Below are positions 17,855 through 18,406 of a stretch of 18,406 bases of DNA, one piece after another (within the stretch, counting starts at the first letter, position 1; every line of letters starts with the position of its first letter). Under the pieces are notes generated by a model that worked only from the letters and a program-made list of their open reading frames with translations, was not told the DNA's origin and did no database searches. The DNA is taken from NCBI GenBank assembly GCA_002591625.1, contig PCDB01000037.1, forward strand, positions 1-18,406. The letters run 5' to 3'. The position numbers were made by a program, and so were the translations under genes. The stretch is from Porticoccaceae bacterium (lineage in GTDB: Bacteria > Pseudomonadota > Gammaproteobacteria > Pseudomonadales > Porticoccaceae).

Positions 17855-18253
17855 ATGCGTCATAGATACAGTGGAAGGAAGCTAAATATGACTGCTTCAC
17901 ATAGAAGAGCCATGTTTCGTAATATGACTGCCTCACTGGTTGAGCATGAACTTATTCGGACGACTTTAGCAAAAGCAAAAGAGCTACGCGGCTTTGCAGA
18001 ACCCATTATTACCATTTCTAAGAAAGATAGCGTGGCTAATAGACGACTGGCTTTTAGTCGCCTGCGAAACAAAGCGGCGGTCGGTAAATTATTCTCCGAT
18101 CTAGGTCCTCGCTATGCAGACCGGCCTGGGGGGTATTTGCGCATATTGAAATGCGGGCGCCGAGTTGGTGACAATGCTCCCATGGCCTATGTTGAATTGG
18201 TAGATAGACCAATTTCCATTGAGGAGGAAGAGGAGTCAGCAGTAGAGGCCTAA
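17855..18253 (+). CDS. rplQ: 50S ribosomal protein L17
   Basis: L17 is an exit-side 50S protein and the last gene of the alpha block. The 132-residue product reads [37 protein letters not shown], then [27 protein letters not shown], and [28 protein letters not shown], with a short acidic tail. AGGAG lies about 8 nt before the ATG. The TAA (18251-18253) directly abuts the stop of the convergent apaH fragment. Confidence 0.97.
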   Translation: MRHRYSGRKLNMTASHRRAMFRNMTASLVEHELIRTTLAKAKELRGFAEPIITISKKDSVANRRLAFSRLRNKAAVGKLFSDLGPRYADRPGGYLRILKCGRRVGDNAPMAYVELVDRPISIEEEEESAVEA

Positions 18254-18406
18254 TTATTTTTTGTACTCATAGTGAGTATAAAACTCGGTTTCTAAGTTCA
18301 TTATCCTTAGTCTTCCGCCCCAGACGTATCCAGTATCTAAAGGAAATAGCTTTTCGCCAAGGAAGCGACCTTGGATGTCTGACCAATGTCCAAAGACGAT
18401 GGCCCT
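18254..18406 (-). CDS. apaH: Bis(5'-nucleosyl)-tetraphosphatase (symmetrical), C-terminal fragment
   Basis: On the - strand the last 153 bases encode 50 residues and a TAA stop (18256-18254). They read AIVFGHWSDIQGRFLGEKLFP and then LDTGYVWGGRLRIMNLET, matching the C-terminal metallophosphatase signature of ApaH (IFGHW, LDTGCxWGG). ApaH hydrolyses diadenosine tetraphosphate to two ADP. The gene continues beyond the window edge, so most of the catalytic domain is not visible. The usual Cys of LDTGC is Tyr here. It is convergent with rplQ with no base between the two stop codons. Confidence 0.85.
   Translation of the reverse strand, partial: RAIVFGHWSDIQGRFLGEKLFPLDTGYVWGGRLRIMNLETEFYTHYEYKK

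Overview
The window is a core information-processing locus of a gammaproteobacterium, probably a marine or Pseudomonas/Cellvibrio/Oceanospirillum-like lineage. The grounds are the rRNA-birA-coaX-tRNA-tuf order, the 407-residue EF-Tu, tRNA genes with an encoded CCA end, the 101-residue zinc-free-type S14 and the full gammaproteobacterial S10-spc-alpha gene order. The lineage is inferred from gene order and remembered protein families; no search was run.

Layout: positions 1-342 are the 3' end of a 23S rRNA gene. A spacer with a long inverted repeat follows, then the 5S rRNA (about 495-612) and a strong intrinsic terminator (622-652). Next come birA (biotin-protein ligase, apparently without its N-terminal DNA-binding domain) and coaX (type III pantothenate kinase), overlapping by 4 bp. 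Four tRNA genes follow (Thr-UGU, Tyr-GUA, Gly-UCC, Thr-GGU); a near-consensus promoter just ahead of tRNA-Tyr should drive Tyr-Gly-Thr-tuf. From 4663 to 18253 every gene is on the + strand: rpsJ rplC rplD rplW rplB rpsS rplV rpsC rplP rpmC rpsQ rplN rplX rplE rpsN rpsH rplF rplR rpsE rpmD rplO secY rpmJ rpsM rpsK rpsD rpoA rplQ. The right edge holds the C-terminal 50 codons of a convergent apaH on the - strand.

The genes make ribosomal proteins and RNA, EF-Tu, the RNA polymerase alpha subunit and the SecY channel. Visible control points are sigma70-type promoters before tRNA-Tyr, rpsJ, rplC and rpsM, a candidate SD-masking leader before rplC, and an alpha-operon-type leader before rpsM.

The most notable observation is the tuf junction. 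Its left side has the context of tufB (tRNA-Thr-Tyr-Gly-Thr), while its right side is the context of tufA (S10 promoter and rpsJ). The segment that normally separates the two copies (secE nusG rplKAJL rpoBC rpsL rpsG fusA) is absent. Either the chromosome is rearranged or an assembler collapsed the two tuf repeats. I found no mobile element, CRISPR array, prophage, defence system or clearly unknown protein family; the rest is an ordinary housekeeping region with a few non-coding elements worth a look.
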